The notes under the pieces were generated by a model. It saw only the letters and a list, made by a program, of their open reading frames with translations. It had not been told where the DNA came from and made no database searches. Below are positions 25,401 to 40,400 of a stretch of 64,000 bases of DNA, in pieces; positions within the stretch are counted from its first letter, which is position 1, and each line of letters begins with the position of its first letter. A program made the translations under genes and the position numbers. This DNA is from Apostichopus japonicus (lineage: Eukaryota; Echinodermata; Holothuroidea; Aspidochirotida; Stichopodidae). The stretch spans positions 945,001-1,009,000 of the forward strand of contig NC_092575.1 of assembly GCF_037975245.1 (NCBI RefSeq), read 5' to 3'.

Positions 25401-28400
25401 GACGACTCTCAGGCAAGACTATGGGTTATGTAAGTCTTATTTCAAGCGTTTCATGGATCCACAAGAGTCTCACCTATCATCCTTTTGCAACAAGTAAAAA
25501 ACAATAGCCTCTCTCGTTCTCTTCCTACATCTCGGGGATAAATTGTGTTGGTAACATAAACATGTAATGCTACTTCTGTCGACACAGCATTGGTGTTTCC
25601 TATATATTTCTATTTTTAAGCAACAAATGCATGTACGATGCCAGCCTCTGAACTTGTTTAGAACTTAAACACATACTTCTTTATCAAAAATAGAATGTGT
25701 TTAATTAATCACAAAATGAGAAGTTACAGGCATTGAATCGTCTTGTAATCACCGTCCTCGTTTCATTTCTCTCTTAACAGACGTACCGATCGCTGATCAA
25801 ACACCTCAGGCCATCATAAGAGGAGCTAATGTGAATATGAGATTTACAGACACTGATCAATACGACGCCATGGTTTATACCAGTGTTGTCTTCGATGTTG
25901 GTTTCAGCAGCTACTCCGACTCCATAAGAAGTGGAACGCCTCTCTGGGTTCTGAGACTCTTTGCTAGTCAAAACGAAGATGGCACGGGAAACCAAAGAGA
26001 ACTGTCAGCGCAATTGCTAAACAATGATCAGATGTCATATGGCGTTATTCCTGGAGGACAGTTCCAACTTTCGGGTGGAGAAAGGTAATAATTAAATAGC
26101 GTCCTAACACATCTATACATGGTATTTTACTTTACTGGGTGAATGTCATTCAGTTTATTCAATGTATATACGAAATACCAAGAAAGTAGTATAAGCAACT
26201 TCGAACAAACTTGATTTCGCCTGTTTCTCACAGCATCGATTTCACTGAGATTGGTCCGGGATCTGACTTTCCTTACATCTGTGCCTCATTAGATAAGAAC
26301 CCTGGTGCGGATATGGAACTCGTTTTTGGGCAAGATGATACTGTCAAGGGATGCCAGGCTCTACCAAGATGTAAGTATGTCATCCATCTTTTCCACGTTT
26401 AGTCCTCGTGAATGTTGGCATGTCGGTCGTGGCCACTTCTCAGCGTTAGTTTTACTGCATATATTATACTTGTCTGTAATTAGTAAACTAATTAAGGAAT
26501 CCACAAAGCTAGTTCTTCCTAAATGGAACTTCTTAGTTCGAATGAAACCAATTTATGGTCAACTTACATCAGTGGATAAAAAAAACATTGATGAAAATAT
26601 GAATTTACAGCGTTGCTTCATGTTTACGTGATTGACTTCACTGTTTCAACATTGAATATTGTCAAAGAACTAAAATGAGAGCGTGAACATGACGATGTCA
26701 GAATAAAAAATTCAATCCTTTTTTCAATCATTTCGAATGTTATCAACAATATAATCCGATCGGAAACTTTTTTGTAGTTTATTTCTCTTTCTTATTTTTA
26801 GTTCAACAACGACCACGTCCTGTTGTTGGTAAGTAACACTTTTTCTTCAAAATCGAAAGGTTTCATGCCAATGAATGGTACTCTCGATAAACAAATAAAA
26901 AACGTTTTCACTAGATATTAGGTACAGTAATGATCCTATTTAGCACGAATCCGATACCAATTGGATATGATATTAGTTGAAAGTTGAAATCACCAAAGAA
27001 GACGTGAGATTAGTGTCAGAATGAAATTGCAGGCAAACATTCCCTTTTTCTGCTAACGAAATGTAGATTTGGACTTCAAAGACGATTCTCAGGCAAGACT
27101 ATGGGTTATGTAAGTCTCATTTCAAGCGTTTCATGGATCCACAAGAGTCTCACCTATCATCCTTTTGCAACAAGTAAAAACCAATAGCCTCTCTCGTTCT
27201 CTTCCTACATCTCGGGGATCAATTGTGTTGGTAACATAAACATGTAATGCTACTTCTGTCGACACAGCATTGGTATTTCCTATATATTTCTATTTTTAAG
27301 CAACAAATGCATGTACGATGCCAGCCTCTGAACTTGTTTAGAACTTAAACACATACTTCTTTATCAAAAATAGAATGTGTTTAATTAATCACAAAATGAG
27401 AAGTTACAGGCATTGAATCGTCTTGTAATCACCGTCCTCGTTTCATTTCTCTCTTAACAGACGTACCGATCGCTGATCGAACACCTCAGGCCATCATAAG
27501 AGGAGCTAATGTGAATATGAGATTTACAGACACTGATCAATACGACGCCATGGTTTATACCAGTGTTGTCTTCGATGTTGGTTTCAGCAGCTACTCCGAC
27601 TCCATAAGAAGTGGAACGCCTCTCTGGGTTCTGAGACTCTTTGCTAGTCAAAACGAAGATGGCACGGGAAACCAAAGAGAACTGTCAGCGCAATTGCTAA
27701 ACAATGATCAGATGTCATATGGCGTCATTCCTGGAGGACAGTTCCAACTTTCGGGTGGAGAAAGGTAATAATTAAACAGCTTCCTAACACATCTATACAT
27801 GGTATTTAACTTTACTGGGTGAATGTCATTCCGATGATTCAATGTATATACGAAATATCAAGAAAGTAGTATAAGTAACTTCGAACAAACATTATTTCGC
27901 CTGTTTCTCACAGCATCGATTTCACTGAGATTGGTCCGGGATCTGACTTTCCTTACATCTGTGCCTCATTAGATAAGAACCCTGGTGCGAATATGGAACT
28001 CGTTTTTGGGCAAGATGATACTGTCAAGGGATGCCAGGCTCTACCAAGATGTAAGTATGTCATCCATCTTTTCCGCGTTGAGTCCTCGTGAATTTTGGCA
28101 TGTCGGTCGTGGCCACTTCTCAGCGTTAATTTTATGTGCGTAGATTATACTTGTCTGTAATTAGTAAACTAATTAAGGAATCCACAAAGCTACTTCTTCC
28201 TAAATGAAACTACTTAGTTCGAATGAAACCAATTTATGGTCAACTTACATCAGTGAAAAAACCACTGAAGAAAATATGAATTTACAACGTTGCTTCATGT
28301 TTACGTGATTGACTTCACAGCTTTCAACATTGAATATTGTCAAAGAACTGAAATGAGAGCCTGAACATGACGATGTAAGAATTAAATAGTGAATCTTTTT

Positions 28401-31400
28401 TCAATCATTTCGAATGTTTATCAACAATATAATCCGATCGGAAACTTTTGTAGTTTATTTCTCTTTCTTATTTTCAGTTCAACAACGACCACGTCCTGTT
28501 GTTGGTAAGTAACACTTTTCCTTCAACATTGGAAGGTTTCATGTCAATGAATGTTACTCTCGATAAACAAATAAAAAACGTTTTCACCAGATATTAAGTA
28601 CAGTAATGATCCTATTTAGCACGAATCCGATACCAATTGGATATGAAATTAGTTGAAAGTTGAAATCACCAAAGAAGACATGAGATTAGTGTCAGAATGA
28701 AATTGCAGGCAAACATTCCCTTTTTCTGCTCACGAAATGTAAATGTTGACTTCAAAGACGACTCTCATGAAAGACTATGGGCTATGTAAGTCTCATTTCA
28801 AGCGTTCCATGGATCCACAAGGGTCTCACCTATCATCATTTTTGCAACAAGTAAAAACAATACGCTTTTACGTTCTCTTCCTAAATCTCGGTGATCAATT
28901 GTGTTGGTAACATAGACATGTAATACTTCTTCTGTCGACACAGCATTGGTGTTGTCTTTACTTTTCTATTTTTGAGCAACAAATGTATTTACGATGCCAG
29001 CCTCTGAACTTGTTTAGAACTTAAACACATACTTCTTTATCAAAAGTAAAATGTGTTTAATTAATCACAAATTCGAAGTTGCAGGCATTGAATAGTCTTG
29101 TAATCACCGTCCTCGTTTCATTTCTCTCTTAACAGACGTACCGATCGCTGATCAAACACCTCAGGCCATCATAAGAGGAGCTAATGTGAATATGAGATTT
29201 ACAGACACTGATCCATACGACGCCATGGTTGATACCACTGTTGTCTTCAATGTTGGTTTCAGCAGCTACTCCGACTCCATAAGAGGTGGAACGCCTCTCT
29301 GGGTTCTGAGACTCTTTGCTAGTCAATACGAAAATGGCACGGGAAACCAAAGAGAACTGTCAGCGCAATTGCTAAACAATGATCAGATGTCATATGGCGT
29401 CATTCCTGGAAGACAGTTCCAATTTTCGGGTGGAGAAAGGTAATAATTAAACAGCTTCCTAACACATCTATAGATGGTATTTTACTTTACTGGGTGAACG
29501 TCATTCCGTTTATTCAATGTAACTTTCGTATGCAATTACACGAATTATCAAGAAGTAGTATAAACAATTTCGAACCAAATTTATTTCGCCTGTTTCTCAC
29601 AGCATCGATTTCACTGAGATGGGTCTGGGATCTGACTTTCCTTACATCTGTGCCTCATTAGAGAAGAACCCTGATGCGGACATGGAACTCGTTTTGGGGG
29701 AAGATGATACTGTCACGGGATGCCAGGCTCTACCAAGATGTAAGTATGAGTCATCCATCTTTTCCGCGTTTAGTCCTTGTACATTTTGGCATGAAGGACG
29801 TGGGCACTTCTCAGCATTAATTTTATATGCGTAGATTGTATTTGACTTTAATGAGTAAACTAATTAAGGAATCCACAAAGCCAGCTCTTCCAAAATGAAA
29901 TTCTTAGTTCGGATGAAAAAAATTATGGTCAACTTACATCAGTGAAGAAAAAAAAATCATTGATGAAAATATGAATTCACAACGTTGCTTCATGTTTACG
30001 TGATTGACTTCATAGCTTTCAACATTGAATATTGTCAAAGAACTGAAATGAGAGCCTGAACATGACGATGTAAGAATTAAATAGTGAATCTTTTTTCAAT
30101 CATTTCGAATGTTTATCAACAATATAATCCGATCGGAAACTTTTGTAGTTTATTTCTCTTTCTTATTTTCAGTTCAACAACGACCACGTCCTGTTGTTGG
30201 TAAGTAACACTTTTCCTTCAACATTGGAAGGTTTCATGTCAATGAATGTTACTCTCGATAAACAAATAAAAAACGTTTTCACTAGATATTAAGTACAGTA
30301 ATGATCCTATTTAGCACGAATCCGATACCAATTGGATATGAAATTAGTTGAAAGTTGAAATCACCAAAGAACACATGAGATTAGTGTCAGAATGAAATTG
30401 CAGGCAAACATTCCCTTTTTCTGCTCACGAAATGTAAATGTTGACTTCAAAGACGACTCTCATGAAAGACTATGGGCTATGTAAGTCTCATTTCAAGCGT
30501 TCCATGGATCCACAAGGGTCTCACCTATCATCATTTTTGCAACAAGTAAAAACAATACGCTTTTACGTTCTCTTCCTAAATCTCGGTGATCAATTGTGTT
30601 GGTACCATAGACATGTAATACTTCTTCTGTCGACACAGCATTGGTGTTGTCTTTACTTTTCTATTTTTGAGCAACAAATGTATTTACGATGCCAGCCTCT
30701 GAACTTGTTTAGAACTTAAACACATACTTCTTTATCAAAAGTAAAATGTGTTTAATTAATCACAAATTCGGAGTTGCAGGCATTGAATAGTCTTGTAATC
30801 ACCGTCCTCGTTTCATTTCTCTCTTAACAGACGTACCGATCGCTGATCAAACACCTCAGGCCATCATAAGAGGAGCTAATGTGAATATGAGATTTACAGA
30901 CACTGATCCATACGACGCCATGGTTGATACCACTGTTGTCTTCAATGTTGGTTTCAGCAGCTACTCCGACTCCATAAGAGGTGGAACGCCTCTCTGGGTT
31001 CTGAGACTCTTTGCTAGTCAATACGAAAATGGCACGGGAAACCAAAGAGAACTGTCAGCGCAATTGCTAAACAATGATCAGATGTCATATGGCGTCATTC
31101 CTGGAAGACAGTTCCAATTTTCGGGTGGAGAAAGGTAATAATTAAACAGCTTCCTAACACATCTATAGATGGTATTTTACTTTACTGGGTGAACGTCATT
31201 CCGTTTATTCAATGTAACTTTCGTATGCAATTACACGAATTATCAAGAAGTAGTATAAACAATTTCGAACCAAATTTATTTCGCCTGTTTCTCACAGCAT
31301 CGATTTCACTGAGATGGGTCTGGGATCTGACTTTCCTTACATCTGTGCCTCATTAGAGAAGAACCCTGATGCGGACATGGAACTCGTTTTGGGGGAAGAT

Positions 31401-34400
31401 GATACTGTCACGGGATGCCAGGCTCTACCAAGATGTAAGTATGAGTCATCCATCTTTTCCGCGTTTAGTCCTTGTACATTTTGGCATGAAGGACGTGGGC
31501 ACTTCTCAGCATTAATTTTATATGCGTAGATTGTATTTGACTTTAATGAGTAAACTAATTAAGGAATCCACAAAGCCAGCTCTTCCAAAATGAAATTCTT
31601 AGTTCGGATGAAAAAAATTATGGTCAACTTACATCAGTGAAGAAAAAAAAATCATTGATGAAAATATGAATTCACAACGTTGCTTCATGTTTACGTGATT
31701 GACTTCATAGCTTTCAACATTGAATATTGTCAAAGAACTGAAATGAGAGCGTGAACATGACGATGTCAGAATTAAATAGTGAATCTTTTTTCAATCATTT
31801 CGAATGTTATCAACAATATAATTCGATCGGAAACTTTTTTGTAGTTTATTTCTCTTTCTTATTTTCAGTTCAACAACGACCACGTCCTGTTGTTGGTAAG
31901 TAACACTTTTTCTTCAACATTCGAAGGTTTCATGTCAATGCATGTTACTCTCGATAAACAAATGGAAAACGTTTTCACTAGATATTAAGTACAGGTAATG
32001 ATCCTATTTAGCACGATTCCGATACCAATTAGATATGAAATTAGTTAAAAGTTGATCATCAAGAGGACGTGAGATTAGTGTCAGAATGAAATTGCAGGAA
32101 AACATTCCCTTTTTCTGCTCACGAAATGTAGATTTGGACTTCAAAGACGACTCTCAGGAAAGACTATGGGTTATGTAAGTCTAATTTCAAGCGTTTCATG
32201 GATCCACAAGAGTCTCACCTATCATCCTTTTGCAACAAGTAAAAAACAATAGCCTCTCTCGTTCTCTTCCTACATCTCGGGGATCAATTGTGTTGGTAAC
32301 ATAAACATGTAATGCTACTTCTGTCGACACAGCATTGGTGTTTCCTATATATTTCTATTTTAAGCAACAAATGCATGTACGATGCCAGCCTCTGAACTTG
32401 TTTAGAACTTAAACACATACTTCTTTATCAAAAATAAAATGTGTTTAATTAATCACAAAATGAGAAGTTACAGGCATTGAATCGTCTTGTAATCACCGTC
32501 CTCGTTTCATTTCTCTCTTAACAGACGTACCGATCGCTGATCAAACACCTCAGGCCATCATAAGAGGAGCTAATGTGAATATGAGATTTACAGACACTGA
32601 TCAATACGACGCCATGGTTTATACCAGTGTTGTCTTCGATGTTGGTTTCAGCAGCTACTCCGACTCCATAAGAAGTGGAACGCCTCTCTGGGTTCTGAGA
32701 CTCTTTGCTAGTCAAAACGAAGATGGCACGGGAAACCAAAGAGAACTGTCAGCGCAATTGCTAAACAATGATCAGATGTCATATGGCGTTATTCCTGGAG
32801 GACAGTTCCAACTTTCGGGTGGAGAAAGGTAATAATTAAATAGCGTCCTAACACATCTATACATGGTATTTTACTTTACTGGGTGAATGTCATTCAGTTT
32901 ATTCAATGTATATACGAAATACCAAGAAAGTAGTATAAGCAACTTCGAACAAACTTGATTTCGCCTGTTTCTCACAGCATCGATTTCACTGAGATTGGTC
33001 CGGGATCTGACTTTCCTTACATCTGTGCCTCATTAGATAAGAACCCTGGTGCGGATATGGAACTCGTTTTTGGGCAAGATGATACTGTCAAGGGATGCCA
33101 GGCTCTACCAAGATGTAAGTATGTCATCCATCTTTTCCACGTTTAGTCCTCGTGAATGTTGGCATGTCGGTCGTGGCCACTTCTCAGCGTTAGTTTTACT
33201 GCATATATTATACTTGTCTGTAATTAGTAAACTAATTAAGGAATCCACAAAGCTAGTTCTTCCTAAATGAAACTACTTAGTTCGAATGAAACCAATTTAT
33301 GGTCAACTTACATCAGTGAAAAAACCACTGATGAAAATATGAATTTACAGCGTTGCTTCATGTTTACGTGATTGACTTCACAGCTTTCAACATTGAATAT
33401 TGTCAAAGAACTGAAATGAGAGCGTGAACATGACGATGTCAGAATTAAATAGTGAATCTTTTTTCAATCATTTCGAATGTTTATCAACAATATAATCCGA
33501 TCGGAAACTTTAGTAGTTTATTTCTCTTTCTTATTTTCAGTTCAACAACGACCACGTCCTGTTGTTGGTAAGTAACACTTTTCCTTCAACATTGGGAGGT
33601 TTCATGTCAATGAATGTTACTCTCGATAAACAAATAAAAAACGTTTTCACTAGATATTAAGTACAGTAATGATCCTATTTAGCACGATTCCGATACCAAT
33701 TGGATATGAAATTAGTTGAAAGTTGAAATCACCAAAGAAGACGTGAGATTAGTGTCAGAATGAAATTGCAGGCAAACATTCCCTTTTTCTGCTCACGAAA
33801 TGTAAATGTTGACTTCAAAGACGACTCTCAGGAAAGACTATGGGCTATGGAAGTCTCATTTCAAGCGTTCCATGGATCCACAAGGGTCTCACCTATCATC
33901 ATTTTTGCAACAAGTAAAAACAATACGCTTTTACGTTCTCTTCCTAAATCTCGGTGATCAATTGTGTTGGTAACATAAACATGTAATACTTCTTCTGTCG
34001 ACACAGCATTGGTGTTGTCTTTACTTTTCTATTTTTAAGCAACAAATGTATTTACGATGCCAGCCTCTGAACTTGTTTAGAACTTAAACACATACTTCTT
34101 TATCAAAAGTAAAATGTGTTTAATCAATCACAAAATACGAAGTTGCAGGCATTGGATAGTCTTGTAATCACCGTCCTCGTTTCATTTCTCTCTTAACAGA
34201 CGTACCGATCGCTGATCAAACACCTCAGGCCATCATAAGAGGAGCTAATGTGAATATGAGATTTACAGACACTGATCCATACGACGCCATGGTTGATACC
34301 ACTGTTGTCTTCAATGTTGGTTTCAGCAGCTACTCCGACTCCATAAGAGGTGGAACGCCTCTCTGGGTTCTGAGACTCTTTGCTAGTCAATACGAAAATG

Positions 34401-37400
34401 GCACGGGAAACCAAAGAGAACTGTCAGCGCAATTGCTAAACAATGATCAGATGTCATATGGCGTCATTCCTGGAAGACAGTTCCAATTTTCGGGTGGAGA
34501 AAGGTAATAATTAAACAGCTTCCTAACACATCTATACATGGTATTTTACTTTACTGGATGAACGTCATTCCGTTTATTCAATGTAACTTTCGTATGCAAT
34601 TACACGAATTATCAAGAAGTAGTATAAACAATTTCGAACCAAATTTATTTCGCCTGTTTCTCACAGCATCGATTTCACTGAGATGGGTCCGGGATCTGAC
34701 TTTCCTTACATCTGTGCCTCATTAGAGAAGAACCCTGATGCGGACATGGAACTCGTTTTGGGGGAAGATGATACTGTCACGGGATGCCAGGCTCTACCAA
34801 AATGTAAGTATGAGTCATCCATCTTTTCCACGTTTAGTCCTTGTACATTTTGGCATGAAGGACGTGGCCACTTCTCAGCATTAATTTTATATGCGTAGAT
34901 TGTATTTGACTTTAATGAGTAAACTAATTAAGGAATCCACAAAGCTAGTTCTTCCAAAATGAAATTCTTAGTTCGGATGAAAAAAATTATGGTCAACTTA
35001 CATCAGTGAAGAAAAAAATCATTGATGAAAATATGAATTCACAACGTTGCTTCATGTTTACGTGATTGACTTCACAGCTTTCAACATTGAATATTGTCAA
35101 AGAACTGAAATGAGAGCGTGAACATGACGATGTCAGAATTAAATAGTGAATCTTTTTTCAATCATTTCGAATGTTATCAACAATATAATTCGATCGGAAA
35201 CTTTTGTAGTTTATTTCTCTTTCTTATTTTCAGTTCGACAACGACCACGTCCTGTTGTTGGTAAGTAACACTTTTTCTTCAACATTCGAAGGTTTCATGT
35301 CAATGCATGTTACTCTCGATAAACAAATAAAAAACGTTTTCACTAGATATTAAGTACAGGTAATGATCCTATTTAGCACGATTCCGATACCAATTGGATA
35401 TGAAATTAGTTAAAAGTTGATCATCAAGAGGACGTGAGATTAGTGTCAGGATGAAATTGCAGGAAAACATTCCCTTTTTCTGCTCACGAAATGTAGATGT
35501 TGACTTCAAAGACGACTCTCAGGCAAGACTATGGGTTATGTAAGTCTTATTTCAAGCGTTTCATGGATCCACAAGAGTCTCACCTATCATCCTTTTGCAA
35601 CAAGTAAAAAACAATAGCCTCTCTCGTTCTCTTCCTACATCTCGGGGATCAATTGTGTTGGTAACATAAACATGTAATGCTACTTCTGTCGACACAGCAT
35701 TGGTGTTTCCTATATATTTCTATTTTAAGCAACAAATGCATGTACGATGCCAGCCTCTGAACTTGTTTAGAACTTAAACACATACTTCTTTATCAAAAAT
35801 AAAATGTGTTTAATTAATCACAAAATGAGAAGTTACAGGCATTGAATCGTCTTGTAATCACCGTCCTCGTTTCATTTCTCTCTTAACAGACGTACCGATC
35901 GCTGATCAAACACCTCAGGCCATCATAAGAGGAGCTAATGTGAATATGAGATTTACAGACACTGATCAATACGACGCCATGGTTTATACCAGTGTTGTCT
36001 TCGATGTTGGTTTCAGCAGCTACTCCGACTCCATAAGAAGTGGAACGCCTCTCTGGGTTCTGAGACTCTTTGCTAGTCAAAACGAAGATGGCACGGGAAA
36101 CCAAAGAGAACTGTCAGCGCAATTGCTAAACAATGATCAGATGTCATATGGCGTTATTCCTGGAGGACAGTTCCAACTTTCGGGTGGAGAAAGGTAATAA
36201 TTAAATAGCGTCCTAACACATCTATACATGGTATTTTACTTTACTGGGTGAATGTCATTCAGTTTATTCAATGTATATACGAAATACCAAGAAAGTAGTA
36301 TAAGCAACTTCGAACAAACTTGATTTCGCCTGTTTCTCACAGCATCGATTTCACTGAGATTGGTCCGGGATCTGACTTTCCTTACATCTGTGCCTCATTA
36401 GATAAGAACCCTGGTGCGGATATGGAACTCGTTTTTGGGCAAGATGATACTGTCAAGGGATGCCAGGCTCTACCAAGATGTAAGTATGTCATCCATCTTT
36501 TCCACGTTTAGTCCTCGTGAATGTTGGCATGTCGGTCGTGGCCACTTCTCAGCGTTAGTTTTACTGCATATATTATACTTGTCTGTAATTAGTAAACTAA
36601 TTAAGGAATCCACAAAGCTAGTTCTTCCTAAATGAAACTACTTAGTTCGAATGAAACCAATTTATGGTCAACTTACATCAGTGAAAAAACCACTGATGAA
36701 AATATGAATTTACAGCGTTGCTTCATGTTTACGTGATTGACTTCACAGCTTTCAACATTGAATATTGTCAAAGAACTGAAATGAGAGCGTGAACATGACG
36801 ATGTCAGAATTAAATAGTGAATCTTTTTTCAATCATTTCGAATGTTTATCAACAATATAATCCGATCGGAAACTTTAGTAGTTTATTTCTCTTTCTTATT
36901 TTCAGTTCAACAACGACCACGTCCTGTTGTTGGTAAGTAACACTTTTCCTTCAACATTGGGAGGTTTCATGTCAATGAATGTTACTCTCGATAAACAAAT
37001 AAAAAACGTTTTCACTAGATATTAAGTACAGTAATGATCCTATTTAGCACGATTCCGATACCAATTGGATATGAAATTAGTTGAAAGTTGAAATCACCAA
37101 AGAAGACGTGAGATTAGTGTCAGAATGAAATTGCAGGCAAACATTCCCTTTTTCTGCTCACGAAATGTAAATGTTGACTTCAAAGACGACTCTCAGGAAA
37201 GACTATGGGCTATGGAAGTCTCATTTCAAGCGTTCCATGGATCCACAAGGGTCTCACCTATCATCATTTTTGCAACAAGTAAAAACAATACGCTTTTACG
37301 CTCTCTTCCTAAATCTCGGTGATCAATTGTGTTGGTAACATAAACATGTAATACTTCTTCTGTCGACACAGCATTGGTGTTGTCTTTACTTTTCTATTTT

Positions 37401-40400
37401 TAAGCAACAAATGTATTTACGATGCCAGCCTCTGAACTTGTTTAGAACTTAAACACATACTTCTTTATCAAAAGTAAAATGTGTTTAATCAATCACAAAA
37501 TACGAAGTTGCAGGCATTGGATAGTCTTGTAATCACCGTCCTCGTTTCATTTCTCTCTTAACAGACGTACCGATCGCTGATCAAACACCTCAGGCCATCA
37601 TAAGAGGAGCTAATGTGAATATGAGATTTACAGACACTGATCCATACGACGCCATGGTTGATACCACTGTTGTCTTCAATGTTGGTTTCAGCAGCTACTC
37701 CGACTCCATAAGAGGTGGAACGCCTCTCTGGGTTCTGAGACTCTTTGCTAGTCAATACGAAAATGGCACGGGAAACCAAAGAGAACTGTCAGCGCAATTG
37801 CTAAACAATGATCAGATGTCATATGGCGTCATTCCTGGAAGACAGTTCCAATTTTCGGGTGGAGAAAGGTAATAATTAAACAGCTTCCTAACACATCTAT
37901 ACATGGTATTTTACTTTACTGGATGAACGTCATTCCGTTTATTCAATGTAACTTTCGTATGCAATTACACGAATTATCAAGAAGTAGTATAAACAATTTC
38001 GAACCAAATTTATTTCGCCTGTTTCTCACAGCATCGATTTCACTGAGATGGGTCCGGGATCTGACTTTCCTTACATCTGTGCCTCATTAGAGAAGAACCC
38101 TGATGCGGACATGGAACTCGTTTTGGGGGAAGATGATACTGTCACGGGATGCCAGGCTCTACCAAAATGTAAGTATGAGTCATCCATCTTTTCCACGTTT
38201 AGTCCTTGTACATTTTGGCATGAAGGACGTGGCCACTTCTCAGCATTAATTTTATATGCGTAGATTGTATTTGACTTTAATGAGTAAACTAATTAAGGAA
38301 TCCACAAAGCTAGTTCTTCCAAAATGAAATTCTTAGTTCGGATGAAAAAAATTATGGTCAACTTACATCAGTGAAGAAAAAAATCATTGATGAAAATATG
38401 AATTCACAACGTTGCTTCATGTTTACGTGATTGACTTCACAGCTTTCAACATTGAATATTGTCAAAGAACTGAAATGAGAGCGTGAACATGACGATGTCA
38501 GAATTAAATAGTGAATCTTTTTTCAATCATTTCGAATGTTATCAACAATATAATTCGATCGGAAACTTTTGTAGTTTATTTCTCTTTCTTATTTTCAGTT
38601 CGACAACGACCACGTCCTGTTGTTGGTAAGTAACACTTTTTCTTCAACATTCGAAGGTTTCATGTCAATGCATGTTACTCTCGATAAACAAATAAAAAAC
38701 GTTTTCACTAGATATTAAGTACAGGTAATGATCCTATTTAGCACGATTCCGATACCAATTGGATATGAAATTAGTTAAAAGTTGATCATCAAGAGGACGT
38801 GAGATTAGTGTCAGGATGAAATTGCAGGAAAACATTCCCTTTTTCTGCTCACGAAATGTAGATGTTGACTTCAAAGACGACTCTCAGGCAAGACTATGGG
38901 TTATGTAAGTCTTATTTCAAGCGTTTCATGGATCCACAAGAGTCTCACCTATCATCCTTTTGCAACAAGTAAAAAACAATAGCCTCTCTCGTTCTCTTCA
39001 TACATCTCGGGGATAAATTGTGTTGGTAACATAAACATGTAATGCTACTTCTGTCGACACAGCATTGGTGTTTCCTATATATTTCTATTTTAAGCAACAA
39101 ATGCATGTACGATGCCAGCCTCTGAACTTGTTTAGAACTTAAACACATACTTCTTTATCAAAAATAGAATGTGTTTAATTAATCACAAAATGAGAAGTTA
39201 CAGGCATTGAATCGTCTTGTAATCACCGTCCTCGTTTCATTTCTCTCTGAACAGACGTACCGATCGCTGATCAAGCACCTCAGGCCATCATTAGAGGAGC
39301 TAATGTGAATATGAGATTTACAGACACTGATCAATACGACGCCATGGTTTATACCAGTGTTGTCTTCGATGTTGGTTTCAGCAGCTACTCCGACTCCATA
39401 AGAAGTGGAACGCCTCTCTGGGTTCTGAGACTCTTTGCTAGTCAAAACGAAGATGGCACGGGAAACCAAAGAGAACTGTCAGCGCAATTGCTAAACAATG
39501 ATCAGATGTCATATGGCGTTATTCCTGGAGGACAGTTCCAACTTTCGGGTGGAGAAAGGTAATAATTAAATAGCGTCCTAACACATCTATACATGGTATT
39601 TTACTTTACTGGGTGAATGTCATTCAGTTTATTCAATGTATATACGAAATACCAAGAAAGTAGTATAAGCAACTTCGAACAAACTTGATTTCGCATGTTT
39701 CTCACAGCATCGATTTCACTGAGATTGGTCCGGGATCTGACTTTCCTTACATCTGTGCCTCATTAGATAAGAACCCTGGTGCGGATATGGAACTCGTTTT
39801 TGGGCAAGATGATACTGTCAAGGGATGCCAGGCTCTACCAAGATGTAAGTATGTCATCCATCTTTTCCACGTTTAGTCCTCGTGAATGTTGGCATGTCGG
39901 TCGTGGCCACTTCTCAGCGTTAGTTTTACTGCATATATTATACTTGTCTGTAATTAGTAAACTAATTAAGGAATCCACAAAGCTAGTTCTTCCTAAATGG
40001 AACTTCTTAGTTCGAATGAAACCAATTTATGGTCAACTTACATCAGTGGATAAAAACTATTGATGAAAATATGAATTTACAGCGTTGCTTCATGTTTACG
40101 TGATTGACTTCACAGCTTTCAACATTGAATATTGTCAAAGAACTGAAATGAGAGCGTGAACATGACGATGTCAGAATTAAATAGTGAATCTTTTTTCAAT
40201 CATTTCGAATGTTTATCAACAATATAATCCGATCGGAAACTTTTGTAGTTTATTTCTCTTTCTTATTTTCAGTTCAACAACGACCACGTCCTGTTGTTGG
40301 TAAGTAACACTTTTCCTTCAACATTGGAAGGTTTCATGTCAATGAATGTTACTCTCGATAAACAAATAAAATACGTTTTCACTACATATTAAGTACAGTA

